Numbered from the stretch's first letter, positions 8,001 to 16,628 are shown. The stretch: 42,892 nucleotides of DNA from Desulfobacteraceae bacterium (GCA_022340425.1 JAJDNY010000062.1:1-42892), one strand, 5' to 3'. The notes: generated by a model not told the origin, from the sequence alone. A program made the numbers and translations.

Positions 8001-9877
8001 CGCTGGTGGTCACGCTGATCATCTTCTTCCGCTTCGAAAACGAGATGGTGCGCCTGCAGCGGCGCGCCAGCCGCCTGCCGGCCGGCGAGATCAGCCGCTG
8101 GAAAGCCTTTGTGGCGGCTTTTTTCCTGGGGGTCAACAACCTGCGGCGGCGGCGGCTGCGGACGGTTTTGACCTGCCTGACCCTGATCATCCTGACCTTC
8201 ACCATCATGAGTTTCACCTCGGTCAAGACCAACCGCCAGCACGCCCGCATGCTCTACCAGGACCGCGCCCCCTACCCGGCCATCCTGATGAAGAACGTCA
8301 ACTGGCAGGACCTGCCGCCCGAGGCCCTGGGCATCATCACCAACGAGTTTCACGACAGCGGCCTGGTGGCGCCGCGGGTCTGGCTGGAAGACGCCGACCG
8401 GACGCGGTCCACGCGCATCCCGCTGCGCTTTGGCGACCGGCGCTACGAGGCCCAGGGGATGATCGGGCTGGCCAGCAACGAGCCCGCGGTGACGGGGCTG
8501 GACCAGGTGCTGGTGGGCGGGCGCTGGTTCCGCGAGGATGAGGAAAAGGCCGTCCTGATCTCCGAGCGCATGGCCCGGGAGCTGGGCATCGGAACCGATC
8601 CACCGGCCGGCACCCAGGTGCTGCTCTGGGGGCTGCCCTTCGAGATTGCCGGCGTTTTCTCCGGCGAACGCCTCCAGGGGCGCCCCGACCTGGACGGCGA
8701 GATCCTGACGCCGGTCACCTTTCCCAGCGACATCGCCGTGGAGTTGACCGAGGTGGAGATGGACGCCCTGGAGTCCGGCGACGAGGTCCTCGAGCTGCAG
8801 GGCGCGTACCAGCACATCCCTGCCGATCTGACGGTAATCGTGCCGGCGGACACCCTCCTCGCCCTGGGCGGCCGGCTGAAGGCCGCCGCCCTGCGGCCGG
8901 ACGCGTCCGAGGATTTGCAGGCCCTCTCCGCGCAGCTGGCCGACCGCTTCGGGCTGACGCTTTTCAGCGGGGAGCCGGACGGCACCTTCATCTACCACGC
9001 CAGCGAGACGATCCGCTACAGCGGTGTGCCCAACATCCTGATCCCGCTGGTGATCTCGGTCTTCATCGTGCTCAACACGATGATCGGCAGCGTCTACGAG
9101 CGCAAGCGCGAAATCGGGATCTACACCTCAGTGGGGCTGGCGCCCTCCCACGTGGGGTTTCTGTTCGTCGCCGAGGCCATGGCCTTCGCCGTGCTGAGCG
9201 TCGTGCTGGGCTATCTGCTGGCCCAGAGCTCCGCCAAGCTCTTTGCCGGAACGACCCTGTGGGCCGGCATCACGGTCAACTACTCCTCCCTGGCGGGGGT
9301 GGCCGCGATGCTGCTGGTGATCCTGGTGGTGCTGGTGTCGGTCATCTACCCGGCGCGAGTGGCCGCCGAGATCGCCATCCCGGACGTCAACCGCTCCTGG
9401 CGCCTGCCCGACGCCCAGAGCAGCACCATCGAAATCACCCTGCCCTTCCTGATGAAATATCACGAACACCTCAGCATCGGCGGCTTCGTGATCGACCACT
9501 TCCGCGGCCACCAGGACGTCTCCCACGGCCTGTTCTCCAGCGGCGAGATCGACTTCGGCTTCGAGGACCAGCCGTCAGCCCCGGACGGGGCGACCTGCCT
9601 CTTCCTGCGGGCCAAGGTCTGGTTGGCGCCGTTTGACTTCGGCATCATGCAGACGGTGACGGTGACCTTCTGCCCGTCGCAGGACAAACCGGACCTCTAC
9701 GAAATCCGGCTGCGGCTGGTGCGCCAGACCGGCGAGGCCAACGTCTGGGGCCGGGTGAACCGTGTGTTCGTCAACGACCTGCGCAAACAACTGCTGGTCT
9801 GGCGGTCCCTGCCGGCCGAGACCCAGGAGTTTTACCGCGGGCGGCTGGAGACGGCCGGGCCCGCCCCGACTGTCTGA
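5060..9877 (+). CDS. Giant fusion: degenerate M28-peptidase-like ectodomain plus FtsX-type permease
   Basis: This is a 1605-residue protein. Residues about 15-37 form a signal or anchor segment. About 40-330 resemble an M28 aminopeptidase with a PA-like insert (GAIVLMDL, GAKALIYVD). The metal sites look degraded: the usual HxD is FYD (263-265), the usual GADDN is GSDEA (276-280), and the usual EE position reads DGH (308-310). Residues about 330-470 are rich in heptad-like charged helices, and a large soluble part follows. Three membrane segments lie at about 909-990. A full FtsX module follows: first segment after NLRRRRLRT (1027), a periplasmic domain, then VPNILIPLVISV (from 1323) with YERKREIGIYTSVG and a YPARVAAEIAI ending. 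A tail of about 120 residues closes the protein. I infer a permease with a ligand-binding pseudo-enzyme sensor, powered by the 4218-4955 ATPase. A GCAGGTGA site precedes the ATG. Confidence 0.8.
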   Translation: MAKPAEPSRQIRFPLRWGCALALLAILAAAGPPAAAVEPGDFAANLKALSAWDDRSSGTPGHRAAAEAIRGRFTALGFEDVGVHRFALPLRRHTQSRIALPAQGRRTPLNPINGNAISPGTIAPEGLDGPLVYVGPGDLPNFNGTPTAGAIVLMDLTSGRNWLHAANLGAKALIYVDRGDSPRTLFEEKHELSPIRFPRFWLPLEVAHSLLGDFEGTVGSVLAENVRLTSDLRWEPAVGENIYCLVPGTDPDLKEQLLLVEAFYDSTPLVFGRAPGSDEACGIASLLTLAAELRDHPPARSILLVATDGHATELAGMRELVWSISARTRELRETRSELQRVVKTARQMADLLGQAAVSGFDGQETAGGDLREALAEEIKTEVDRISRELIQLRLDGSDNASRGRINTLAQERQVLRGLLWRSGFAGLNAAERAAAKMLLPEAIRRQEMLLADARHQLELLESANRLRGIVRAHDLAAAVSLHLSSHGDGLGAFNRGWLYPLKPSVNRVAPYSTLNEVLNAGAAAMASAGELPYAFRDTLRPSRVRPWQSHFIDQPHLGGEVSALAGYLGFTLATVNDARTRWGTPGDRPQAVDTVQAARQCALVCGLVQALARAPRLDSGIAPSEGFATVSGHAKRLRHGELFPDQAAPGAVLLAFQGPARHHAIVDARGRFQLKGVAEKRHVLDKVIIEGYRFDPESGETLWAIDKKQTGKEAYRLKMQRRNMETDLVMFSCRQTTIFDLLEPRSFRYLTKIQVLDGRREALPLRYWYSRIDTRSSVIASIFLEPGTRMKLTLSDTVLRNKMLLLNATPDHPEGTGFPVDDYPSIPQTAFHVARDMWTLLTPRIAALETHGIHDERIRQLREEGVSALRQAEADLDGRRFDRAAAAAARSWALASRVYNHVQKTQKDVLFGVLFYIALFVPFAFCLERLLFSYANIHKRIVAFVAILAVLIAVIFQVHPAFQLAYSPLVVVLAFFIMGLSLVVTLIIFFRFENEMVRLQRRASRLPAGEISRWKAFVAAFFLGVNNLRRRRLRTVLTCLTLIILTFTIMSFTSVKTNRQHARMLYQDRAPYPAILMKNVNWQDLPPEALGIITNEFHDSGLVAPRVWLEDADRTRSTRIPLRFGDRRYEAQGMIGLASNEPAVTGLDQVLVGGRWFREDEEKAVLISERMARELGIGTDPPAGTQVLLWGLPFEIAGVFSGERLQGRPDLDGEILTPVTFPSDIAVELTEVEMDALESGDEVLELQGAYQHIPADLTVIVPADTLLALGGRLKAAALRPDASEDLQALSAQLADRFGLTLFSGEPDGTFIYHASETIRYSGVPNILIPLVISVFIVLNTMIGSVYERKREIGIYTSVGLAPSHVGFLFVAEAMAFAVLSVVLGYLLAQSSAKLFAGTTLWAGITVNYSSLAGVAAMLLVILVVLVSVIYPARVAAEIAIPDVNRSWRLPDAQSSTIEITLPFLMKYHEHLSIGGFVIDHFRGHQDVSHGLFSSGEIDFGFEDQPSAPDGATCLFLRAKVWLAPFDFGIMQTVTVTFCPSQDKPDLYEIRLRLVRQTGEANVWGRVNRVFVNDLRKQLLVWRSLPAETQEFYRGRLETAGPAPTV

Positions 9878-9919
9878 AAGGCACCCAAACCAATACCTTT
9901 AAAGGAGGACACCCCGCCC

Positions 9920-9961
9920 ATGGGCCTCTTTTCAAGCGCAAGCAGCAGCACCGGCACATGA
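9920..9961 (+). CDS. Possible 13-codon leader peptide
   Basis: The best ribosome-binding site in this gap, AAAGGAGG at 9901-9908, serves an ATG at 9920, not the downstream membrane gene. The 13-residue frame (MGLFSSASSSTGT) ends in a TGA at 9959-9961 that overlaps the ATG at 9958-9960 of the next gene. That layout allows translational coupling. No good ribosome site lies just before 9958. The CCTTTAAAGG palindrome around the site could pair in RNA. It could also be chance. Confidence 0.35.
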   Translation: MGLFSSASSSTGT

Positions 9962-11988
9962 GCACGCCGCCCGCACCCGCCACCCCGCCCCCCGGGGAAC
10001 CGGAGCAGTCGGCGGCGATCGCCATCCGCCCGCGTGCCGTTCTGATCGGCCTGCTGCTGGCGACGGTGATCTGCGCCCTGACCCCCTTCAACAACGTCTA
10101 CCGCCAGGCCACGCCGCTGGGGGGCGGTCATTTCCCGCTGGCGCCGTTTTTCATCCTCTTCTGGCTGACGCTGCTGGTGGCCGCCGCCGGCCGGCTGGCG
10201 GGCCGCCGGCCGTGGCTGAACGGTCGCGAGCTGCTGGTGGTCTGGATCCTGATGGTGCTCGTCTCCGGCATCGCCTACACGGGGCTGGCGCGCACCTTTT
10301 TCATCAACCTGACCGCCCCGTACCACTTTGCCAACGTCGAAAACCGCTGGGAAACGGTGCTGCAGCCGCTGCTGCCCCAGGCCCTCTTCCCCCAGCAGGC
10401 CGAGGCGGTGGCCACCCTCTACAACGGGCTGATCGGCGGGCGCCAGATGGGCTGGCTGACGGTCGTGCGCCAGATCCCCTGGCAGGCCTGGATCGTGCCG
10501 CTGGCCAGCTGGGGCGGCTTCATCCTCTTGTGCTACCTGGTGATGCTCTGCCTGGTGAACATTCTCAGCCGTCAGGCCCTGGCCAACGAGCGCATGAACT
10601 TCCCGCTGCTGCGGGTGCCGCAGTTGATGGAGGACGCTCTTGACGCGGGGCGCCTGGGCGACTTTTTGACCGACCGCTTCCTGCTCTGCGGGATGCTCCT
10701 GCCGGTGGCGCTGCACCTGTTAAACGGCCTGCATTTCTACCTGCCGGCGGTGCCCCAGCTGCCGACCCTGATCCTGGTGGGCCCCTATTTCCCCAAAACC
10801 GGCCTGTTTTCAGGGTTTTACAAGCTGAAAATCTACATCTACCCCGCCTTCATCGGCTTCGCCTTCCTGACCTCGCGCCAGATCTCCTTTTCCTTCTGGC
10901 TCTTTTTCATCCTGGGCGGCCTGCTCTCCGGCCTGCTGGGTGTCCTGGGCTACAACATCCCGGCGGCGGCTTTAGGGGTGACCTTCGGGCCGACCCTTTC
11001 CCACCCCGAGGAGATGCAGATGCTGGGCGCCTACGGGGTCTTTTTTCTCTTCCTAATGTGGCTGGCGCGTTTTCACCTGGCCGACACCCTGCGCGAGGCC
11101 CTGTGGCTCAAAAAGGCGGCCCCGGCCGAATCGGAATGGTTCTCCACCCGTCTGGCCTTCTGGGGGGTGGTGCTCGGCGGGGGCGGCCTGGTGGCCTGGT
11201 GCCGCTACTTCGGCGTTCCGCTGACGGCCTCGCTGCTCTTCATCGGGGCCTCGTTCATGGTGCTGCTGGTGGCCAGCCGGATCATCTGCCAGGGGGGGAT
11301 CGCCTACTTCACCCTCACCACAGCCCCCATCGACGGCCTGCTGACCTTCTTCGGCCCGGGGTTCTTCAGCCACATGGGCCTCTTGGTCGCGGCCGTGGTG
11401 CAGAAGGTCATGTTCGTGGACCTGCGCGAGTCGCTGATGCCCTCACTCCTGCACGCCAGCAAGATCAGCGCACCGCTAAAAAACCGGCGCCTGGTGGCCG
11501 GCGGCATCGTGGTCACGCTGCTGGCCGGGATCGTCGTCTCGCTGGTAGCCATGCTGGCGCTGTGCTACAAATTCGGGGTACGCGAACTGCAGTTCGACTG
11601 GGCAACCCAAACCACCCTGACGGTCTACGACAACGTTTTCGCCCTGATCGAAAGCCCCCTGGAAAGCGGCCACTGGGTGGTTCTCTTCGGCCTGCTGGGG
11701 GCGGCGTTGATGCTGGTCCTGGTGATCTGCTACCACCGCTTCTACTGGTGGCCGATCCACCCGCTGGGCTACCTCGCCGCCTATAGCTCGGCCATGCGCA
11801 TCCTGTGGTTCAGCTTTTTCGTGGGCTGGCTGTGCAACGCGCTGTGCATGCGCTACGGCGGGGTGGTCCTGTTCAAGCGCCTGCGGCTGTTCTTCGTGGG
11901 CCTGATCCTGGGGGATTTTTTGATGGGGGGCATCTGGGCCGTGGTGGGGCTTTTCGCCGGCGCCAGCTACCTGGTGCTGCCCGACTGA
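9958..11988 (+). CDS. Large polytopic membrane protein, OPT-like (DUF6785/DUF6784-like)
   Basis: This 676-residue protein has about a dozen or more hydrophobic segments spread over its length, after a proline-rich cytoplasmic start of about 25 residues. Recognisable stretches are LTPFNNVYRQATPLGGGHFPL after segment 1, LARTFFINLTAPYHFANVENRW in a loop, and RIICQGGIAYFTLTTAPIDGLL in the second half. The layout resembles oligopeptide-transporter-superfamily proteins and the DUF6785/DUF6784 families as I remember them; I could not check the assignment. The next gene encodes a second protein of the same size class, so the two may form a pair. No ATPase domain is present. The start has no close ribosome site and may depend on the 13-codon frame upstream. 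The substrate is unknown. Confidence 0.65.
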   Translation: MSTPPAPATPPPGEPEQSAAIAIRPRAVLIGLLLATVICALTPFNNVYRQATPLGGGHFPLAPFFILFWLTLLVAAAGRLAGRRPWLNGRELLVVWILMVLVSGIAYTGLARTFFINLTAPYHFANVENRWETVLQPLLPQALFPQQAEAVATLYNGLIGGRQMGWLTVVRQIPWQAWIVPLASWGGFILLCYLVMLCLVNILSRQALANERMNFPLLRVPQLMEDALDAGRLGDFLTDRFLLCGMLLPVALHLLNGLHFYLPAVPQLPTLILVGPYFPKTGLFSGFYKLKIYIYPAFIGFAFLTSRQISFSFWLFFILGGLLSGLLGVLGYNIPAAALGVTFGPTLSHPEEMQMLGAYGVFFLFLMWLARFHLADTLREALWLKKAAPAESEWFSTRLAFWGVVLGGGGLVAWCRYFGVPLTASLLFIGASFMVLLVASRIICQGGIAYFTLTTAPIDGLLTFFGPGFFSHMGLLVAAVVQKVMFVDLRESLMPSLLHASKISAPLKNRRLVAGGIVVTLLAGIVVSLVAMLALCYKFGVRELQFDWATQTTLTVYDNVFALIESPLESGHWVVLFGLLGAALMLVLVICYHRFYWWPIHPLGYLAAYSSAMRILWFSFFVGWLCNALCMRYGGVVLFKRLRLFFVGLILGDFLMGGIWAVVGLFAGASYLVLPD

Positions 11989-12047
11989 AGGCGGCCGGCC
12001 GTCCGACGGCCGTCTCAAACCGCAACCGGCATTGGGAATCCGTGGGC

Positions 12048-14009
12048 ATGTATATCGACAAAGAACTCGCCGAATACCGCGACCTGCTCAAAACGCCCAC
12101 CCATTTCGAGGAGGGCTTCGACTGGAAGACCGTGGTGGGGGCGGTTTTCATCGGATTTCTGATGATGCCGGGCAGCATGTACCTGCAGCTGGTGATCGGC
12201 ACCGGCATCGGCCCGGCGGCCCGCTGGGTGACCATCATTCTGTTTGCCGAGATCGCCAAACGCTCCTACACCGAACTGAAGCAGCAGGAGATTTTCCTGC
12301 TCTACTACATGGCCGGAGCCGCCCTTTCCTCGCCCTTCCAGGGCCTGCTGTGGAGCCAGTACCTGGTCCAGTCGGATGCGGCCCGCATGCTGGGGGTGAC
12401 CGAGTTCATTCCCTCCTGGGTGGCGCCGGGGCCCGATTCGGCTTCCCTGGTGGAGCGCACCTTCTTCCACCGCGACTGGCTGATCCCGATCCTGCTGCTG
12501 GTGGGCTCCCAGGTGATCCAGCGCATCGACCACTTCGGCCTGGGCTACGCCCTTTTCCGGATCACCTCGGACGTCGAAAAGTTGCCCTTTCCCATGGCGC
12601 CCGTGGGCGCCCTGGGCACCATGGCCCTGGCCGAGTCCACCGAGGACAAACAGAAAAGCTGGAAATGGCGGGTGTTTTCCATTGGCGGGGTGATCGGCCT
12701 GGCCTTCGGCGGGATCTATGTGCTGCTGCCCACCGTCTCGGGGCTGATCTTCACCGAGCCCATCCGGCTGATCCCGATCCCCTGGATCGAGCTCACCCGC
12801 CACACCGAGGGCGTGCTGCCGGCGGTGGCCACCGGCCTGCAGCTGGACCTCGGGCTGATCTTCATCGGCATGGTGCTGCCCTTCTGGGCGGTCATCGGCG
12901 GTCTGGTGGGGCTGGTGATCACCGTGGTGGCCAACCCGATCCTCTACCGCCACGGCATTCTCAACCGCTGGCACCCGGGCATGGAAACCGTGGACACGGT
13001 CTTTGCCAACAACTTCGACTTTTACATGAGCTTCGGCATCGGCCTGGGGCTGGCCATCGGCTGCGTGGGGGTCTGGCACGTGGCGCGCTCCTTCGGCAAA
13101 AGCGGCCCCGGCCGCCAGGGCAGTTTCAAGGCGCTTTTCCGTCCGCCGCCGGGGCGCGGCGATTTCAATTTTTGGATCTCCATCGCCATCTATGTCTTTT
13201 CGACCCTGGCCTACGTGCTGCTGTGCCGCTGGCTGGTGCCCAATTTCCCGTGGGTTTTTTTCCTGGCCTACGGCTTCGTCTACACGCCGGTGATCTCCTA
13301 CATCACCGCCCGCATGGAGGGCATCGCCGGCCAGTTCGTCAACCTGCCGCTGGTGCGCGAGGCGAGCTTCATCGCCGGTGCCAAGTTCTTCGGCTACCGC
13401 GGCATCGAGATCTGGTACGCCCCGATACCCATCCACAACTACGGCGAGGCCACCGTCCACTTCCGCGAGATCGAGCTCACTGGCACCAGCATCCGGGGCA
13501 TCATCAAGGCCGAGCTGGTGGTCTTCCCGGTAGTCATGGTGGCCAGCCTGCTGTTCTCGCAGTTCATCTGGCGTCTGGCGCCGATCCCCTCCAGCAACTA
13601 CCCCTACGCCCAGGAGCTGTGGCACCTGCAGGCGCTCAACACCCTGCTGATGCAGACCTCCACCCTGGAGGGCAATTCGCTCTTTTTCCAGGCCCTCAGG
13701 GCCAGTTACGTGCTCTCGGGGCTGGGCTTCGGCCTGGTGGTCTACGCCGTCCTGTCGGTCCTGGGGCTGCCGGTGCTGCTGATCTACGGCGTGGTCCGGG
13801 GCCTCGGCCAGAGCACCCCCCACGGCATGATCCTGGAGGTGGCCGGCGCTTTCCTGGGGCGCTTCTTTTTTCTGAAGCGCTACGGCGCCATGTGGCGCCA
13901 GTACGCGCCGGTGCTGCTGGCCGGCTTCTCCTGCGGTATGGGCCTGACCGGCATGTTCGCCATGGGCTTTGCGCTGATTCTCAAATCGCTGGGGCGCCTG
14001 GCCTACTGA
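12048..14009 (+). CDS. Second large OPT-like polytopic membrane protein
   Basis: This 653-residue protein starts with a soluble segment (MYIDKELAEYRDLLKTPTHF) and then has a dozen or so membrane segments. Features like those of OPT-superfamily transporters are the VGAVFIGFLMMPGSMYLQLVIG first segment, a soluble GLGYALFRITSDVEKLPFPMA region, and a late AGFSCGMGLTGMFAMGFALI segment. The ATG at 12048 is preceded only by a weak GGGAA; an in-frame GTG two codons earlier is possible. It lies 59 bases after its neighbour and 38 bases before an ABC exporter gene on the same strand. A hetero-oligomeric transporter with the 9958-11988 product is an attractive guess, but the substrate is unknown. Confidence 0.65.
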   Translation: MYIDKELAEYRDLLKTPTHFEEGFDWKTVVGAVFIGFLMMPGSMYLQLVIGTGIGPAARWVTIILFAEIAKRSYTELKQQEIFLLYYMAGAALSSPFQGLLWSQYLVQSDAARMLGVTEFIPSWVAPGPDSASLVERTFFHRDWLIPILLLVGSQVIQRIDHFGLGYALFRITSDVEKLPFPMAPVGALGTMALAESTEDKQKSWKWRVFSIGGVIGLAFGGIYVLLPTVSGLIFTEPIRLIPIPWIELTRHTEGVLPAVATGLQLDLGLIFIGMVLPFWAVIGGLVGLVITVVANPILYRHGILNRWHPGMETVDTVFANNFDFYMSFGIGLGLAIGCVGVWHVARSFGKSGPGRQGSFKALFRPPPGRGDFNFWISIAIYVFSTLAYVLLCRWLVPNFPWVFFLAYGFVYTPVISYITARMEGIAGQFVNLPLVREASFIAGAKFFGYRGIEIWYAPIPIHNYGEATVHFREIELTGTSIRGIIKAELVVFPVVMVASLLFSQFIWRLAPIPSSNYPYAQELWHLQALNTLLMQTSTLEGNSLFFQALRASYVLSGLGFGLVVYAVLSVLGLPVLLIYGVVRGLGQSTPHGMILEVAGAFLGRFFFLKRYGAMWRQYAPVLLAGFSCGMGLTGMFAMGFALILKSLGRLAY

Positions 14010-14047
14010 CGCCGCCGGTTAAGGCTGCCCCCACGGACCCTTCGGCC

Positions 14048-16627
14048 ATGATCACCCAAAGATCGCTCTTCTACTGGATCCGGCAGCGCCACCGCCTGCT
14101 GCAACTGCTGATCCTGGCGCTGATTCTGGTCAGCATCGGCCTGCGGCTGCTGCCTCTGGAGCTCCAGAAGCGGATCATCAACAGCGCCATCGAGCTCAAG
14201 CAAGTCGATCTCCTGCTGCTCTACTGCGGCCTTTTCCTGACGGCGGTGCTGCTGGCCTCGCTCTTCAAGTACGCCATCAACGTCCTGCAGAAGTACGTGG
14301 GGCAGAAAATCCTGCTGGAAATGCGGGAGACGCTCTACACCCACATGCTGCAGCTGCCCCTGCAGTTCTTTCGCCGGACCCCCCAGGGTACGGTCATCAG
14401 CCTCCTGAGCGCGGAACTCAACGCCGTCGGCCACTTCATCGGCGGCGCCCTGGCCGTTCCGGTCACCAGCCTGCTGATGCTGCTGAGCTTCGCGGCCTAC
14501 ATGATCTACCTGGACCCCCTGCTGGCGCTGATCAGCCTGGCGATCTACCCCCTGGAGATCGTTCTGATCCCGATCCTGCAACGGCGCTACAATCGCCTCA
14601 ACGCCCGCCGGGTGGACGCCGTGCGCGAGATGAGCAACGTCGTCGGCGAGGCCGTCGGGGGCATCCTCGAAATCCAGGGCAATGCCAGCTTCGCCCTCGA
14701 AAAGGCCAAGTTCAGCGACATCGCGCGGCGGCTCTTCGACCTGGTAAACCGCTTATTTCTATACAAATTCGGCACCAAGACACTCAACAACCTCTTCCAG
14801 AACCTGGGGCCCTTTTTTCTCTTCCTGCTGGGCGGCTACCTGGTGATCCAGGGCCGCTTCACCCTCGGGGCGCTGGTGGCCTTTCTCTCGGCCTACGAGA
14901 AGGTCTACGAGCCGTGGAAGGAGCTGATCGAATACTATCAGGACCTCCAGGATGCGCGCGTGCGCTACGAGCGGGTGATGGGCTACTTCGATGAGGCCCC
15001 CGAGTTCGCCCTCTTTCCGGAGGGCCGGCCGGCCCACCGCCTGAGCGGCAGCATCGCGGTCAGCGACCTCAGCCTGACGGTCCAGGAACAGATCCAGCTC
15101 CTGGACGGGGTCGGCCTGGATCTCGCCGCCGGCCAGCAGATGGCCCTGGTGGGATTTTCCGGCAGCGGCAAAAGCACCCTGGCCATGCTGCTGGGGCAGC
15201 TCTACAGCTACCGCCGGGGCCACATCCGGCTGGACGGGCATGAACTGCGGGAGCTGACCAAGCTGGACGTCAGCCGCAACATCGGGTTCGTGGCCCAGCA
15301 CCCCTTCATCTTCAGCGGCACGGTGCGCGACAACTTGCTCTACGGCTGCCGCGCGCTGGCCGCCGCGGCCACGGCCAAAGGACCGCCCCCGGCGCTGCCG
15401 GACACCCGCCGGCTGCTGGAGATGACCGCCGCCGTGGGGTTTGCCGAGGACATCGTGCGCTTCGGCTTAAACGCCGTCCTGGACCGCGAGCGCTGCCAGC
15501 CCCTGCGGGCGGACCTGCTGCGGATGCGCAACCGGCTGCACCGCCAGCTGTCGGAGAAACTCGGTCAAGCGGTGGAGTTCTACAACGTCAACCGGTTTCT
15601 CGAGCATTTGCGGATCTACGACAATCTGTTTTTCGGCGACGTCCACGACCCCGCCTGGGCGCTTTCCAACCTGCCGCGGAATCCGGCCTTTACCGCTTTT
15701 CTGGAAGCCAACGACCTCGACAGCCCCCTGCTGGAGCTGGGCGCCAAGCTGGCGGCGGAAACCGTCGCCCTGCTGGGAAAGATCGGCGACGATGCCTTTT
15801 TCTTCGCTGCCAGCCCGATGGCCCCGGAGGAGTTCGAAACCTACGCCCGGATCGTGGGGCGGGCGGCCAAAACCAGCCCGAGCGGGCTGCCAGCGGCCGA
15901 CCGGGCCCAGCTGCAGCTCCTGGCGCTGCGCTTCATCCCCGCCCGGCACAAGTTGGCCGCGATCCCCGGGTCCCTGGCGGCCGCGATCGTGGCCGCCCGC
16001 CAGCGGTTCATCCAGAATGTCGGCCACCTTCAGCTGCGGCGCTGCCAGCTGGCCACCGAGCACTTCATGCGCGGCGAGGACCCCGGGCCGGCCGAGGAGA
16101 CCGGCGGCAACCGCGACTTTTCGATCTACTGTCCCACCGAGTACCTCTACTCGCGCAGCCTGCTGGACAACCTCGTCTTCGGCACCCTCAAAGCCGAGCA
16201 GGACACCGCCCAGGCCGAGCTGCGCGAACGGGTGACCAAGGCGCTGGAGGAAAACGGGCTGCTGGACACCGTGATGGAAATCGGCCTGGATTTCGCCGTG
16301 GGCAGCAAGGGCGACCGCCTCTCCGGCGGCCAGCGCCAGAAAATCGCCATCGCCCGCGCGCTGCTCAAGGAAACCCCGATTCTCATCCTGGATGAGGCCA
16401 CCGCCAGCCTGGACAACACCTCCCAGGCCAGGATCCAGCAGTATATCGAGACCCGTCTCAAGGGCCGTCAAACGGTGGTGGCGGTGATTCATCGCCTGGA
16501 CACGGCCCGGGCCTACGACCGGATCCTGGTGCTGCGGGCCGGGCGGGTGATGGAGGCCGGTACCTACGACAACCTGATGGAGCGACAGGGGAGCTTCTAC
16601 GACCTTGTCAGGGGAGCGACGACCTGA
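14048..16627 (+). CDS. ABC exporter with enlarged nucleotide-binding domain, paralog 1
   Basis: This 859-residue protein fuses a six-segment exporter membrane domain (about 15-310) to an ATPase domain. Walker A GFSGSGKST is at 369-377, the Q-loop in GFVAQHPFIF has Q at 417, the signature LSGGQRQ starts at 758, Walker B is ILILDEATASLD, and the switch histidine is in AVIHRLD. Normally about 110 residues separate Walker A from the signature; here about 390 do. The excess contains two more copies of the post-Q-loop motif: DNLLYG (428-433), DNLFFG (525-530) and DNLVFG (707-712). The third copy keeps the usual 46-residue distance to the signature. Catalytic residues look intact. The next gene, a cNMP-domain protein, starts two bases after the stop codon. 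The cargo is unknown; lipid- or peptide-exporting type I exporters are the closest frame of reference. Confidence 0.88.
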   Translation: MITQRSLFYWIRQRHRLLQLLILALILVSIGLRLLPLELQKRIINSAIELKQVDLLLLYCGLFLTAVLLASLFKYAINVLQKYVGQKILLEMRETLYTHMLQLPLQFFRRTPQGTVISLLSAELNAVGHFIGGALAVPVTSLLMLLSFAAYMIYLDPLLALISLAIYPLEIVLIPILQRRYNRLNARRVDAVREMSNVVGEAVGGILEIQGNASFALEKAKFSDIARRLFDLVNRLFLYKFGTKTLNNLFQNLGPFFLFLLGGYLVIQGRFTLGALVAFLSAYEKVYEPWKELIEYYQDLQDARVRYERVMGYFDEAPEFALFPEGRPAHRLSGSIAVSDLSLTVQEQIQLLDGVGLDLAAGQQMALVGFSGSGKSTLAMLLGQLYSYRRGHIRLDGHELRELTKLDVSRNIGFVAQHPFIFSGTVRDNLLYGCRALAAAATAKGPPPALPDTRRLLEMTAAVGFAEDIVRFGLNAVLDRERCQPLRADLLRMRNRLHRQLSEKLGQAVEFYNVNRFLEHLRIYDNLFFGDVHDPAWALSNLPRNPAFTAFLEANDLDSPLLELGAKLAAETVALLGKIGDDAFFFAASPMAPEEFETYARIVGRAAKTSPSGLPAADRAQLQLLALRFIPARHKLAAIPGSLAAAIVAARQRFIQNVGHLQLRRCQLATEHFMRGEDPGPAEETGGNRDFSIYCPTEYLYSRSLLDNLVFGTLKAEQDTAQAELRERVTKALEENGLLDTVMEIGLDFAVGSKGDRLSGGQRQKIAIARALLKETPILILDEATASLDNTSQARIQQYIETRLKGRQTVVAVIHRLDTARAYDRILVLRAGRVMEAGTYDNLMERQGSFYDLVRGATT

Positions 16628-16628
16628 A

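Noticed and set aside
6599-8998. Long open frame of about 800 codons on the minus strand
   Set aside because: It is antisense to the M28-like/FtsX fusion gene, has low-complexity glutamine, glycine and histidine-rich content typical of GC-rich shadow frames, and has no ribosome site.
12015-13823. Long minus-strand open frame of about 600 codons
   Set aside because: Antisense to the second OPT-like gene, with shadow-type composition and no recognisable motif.
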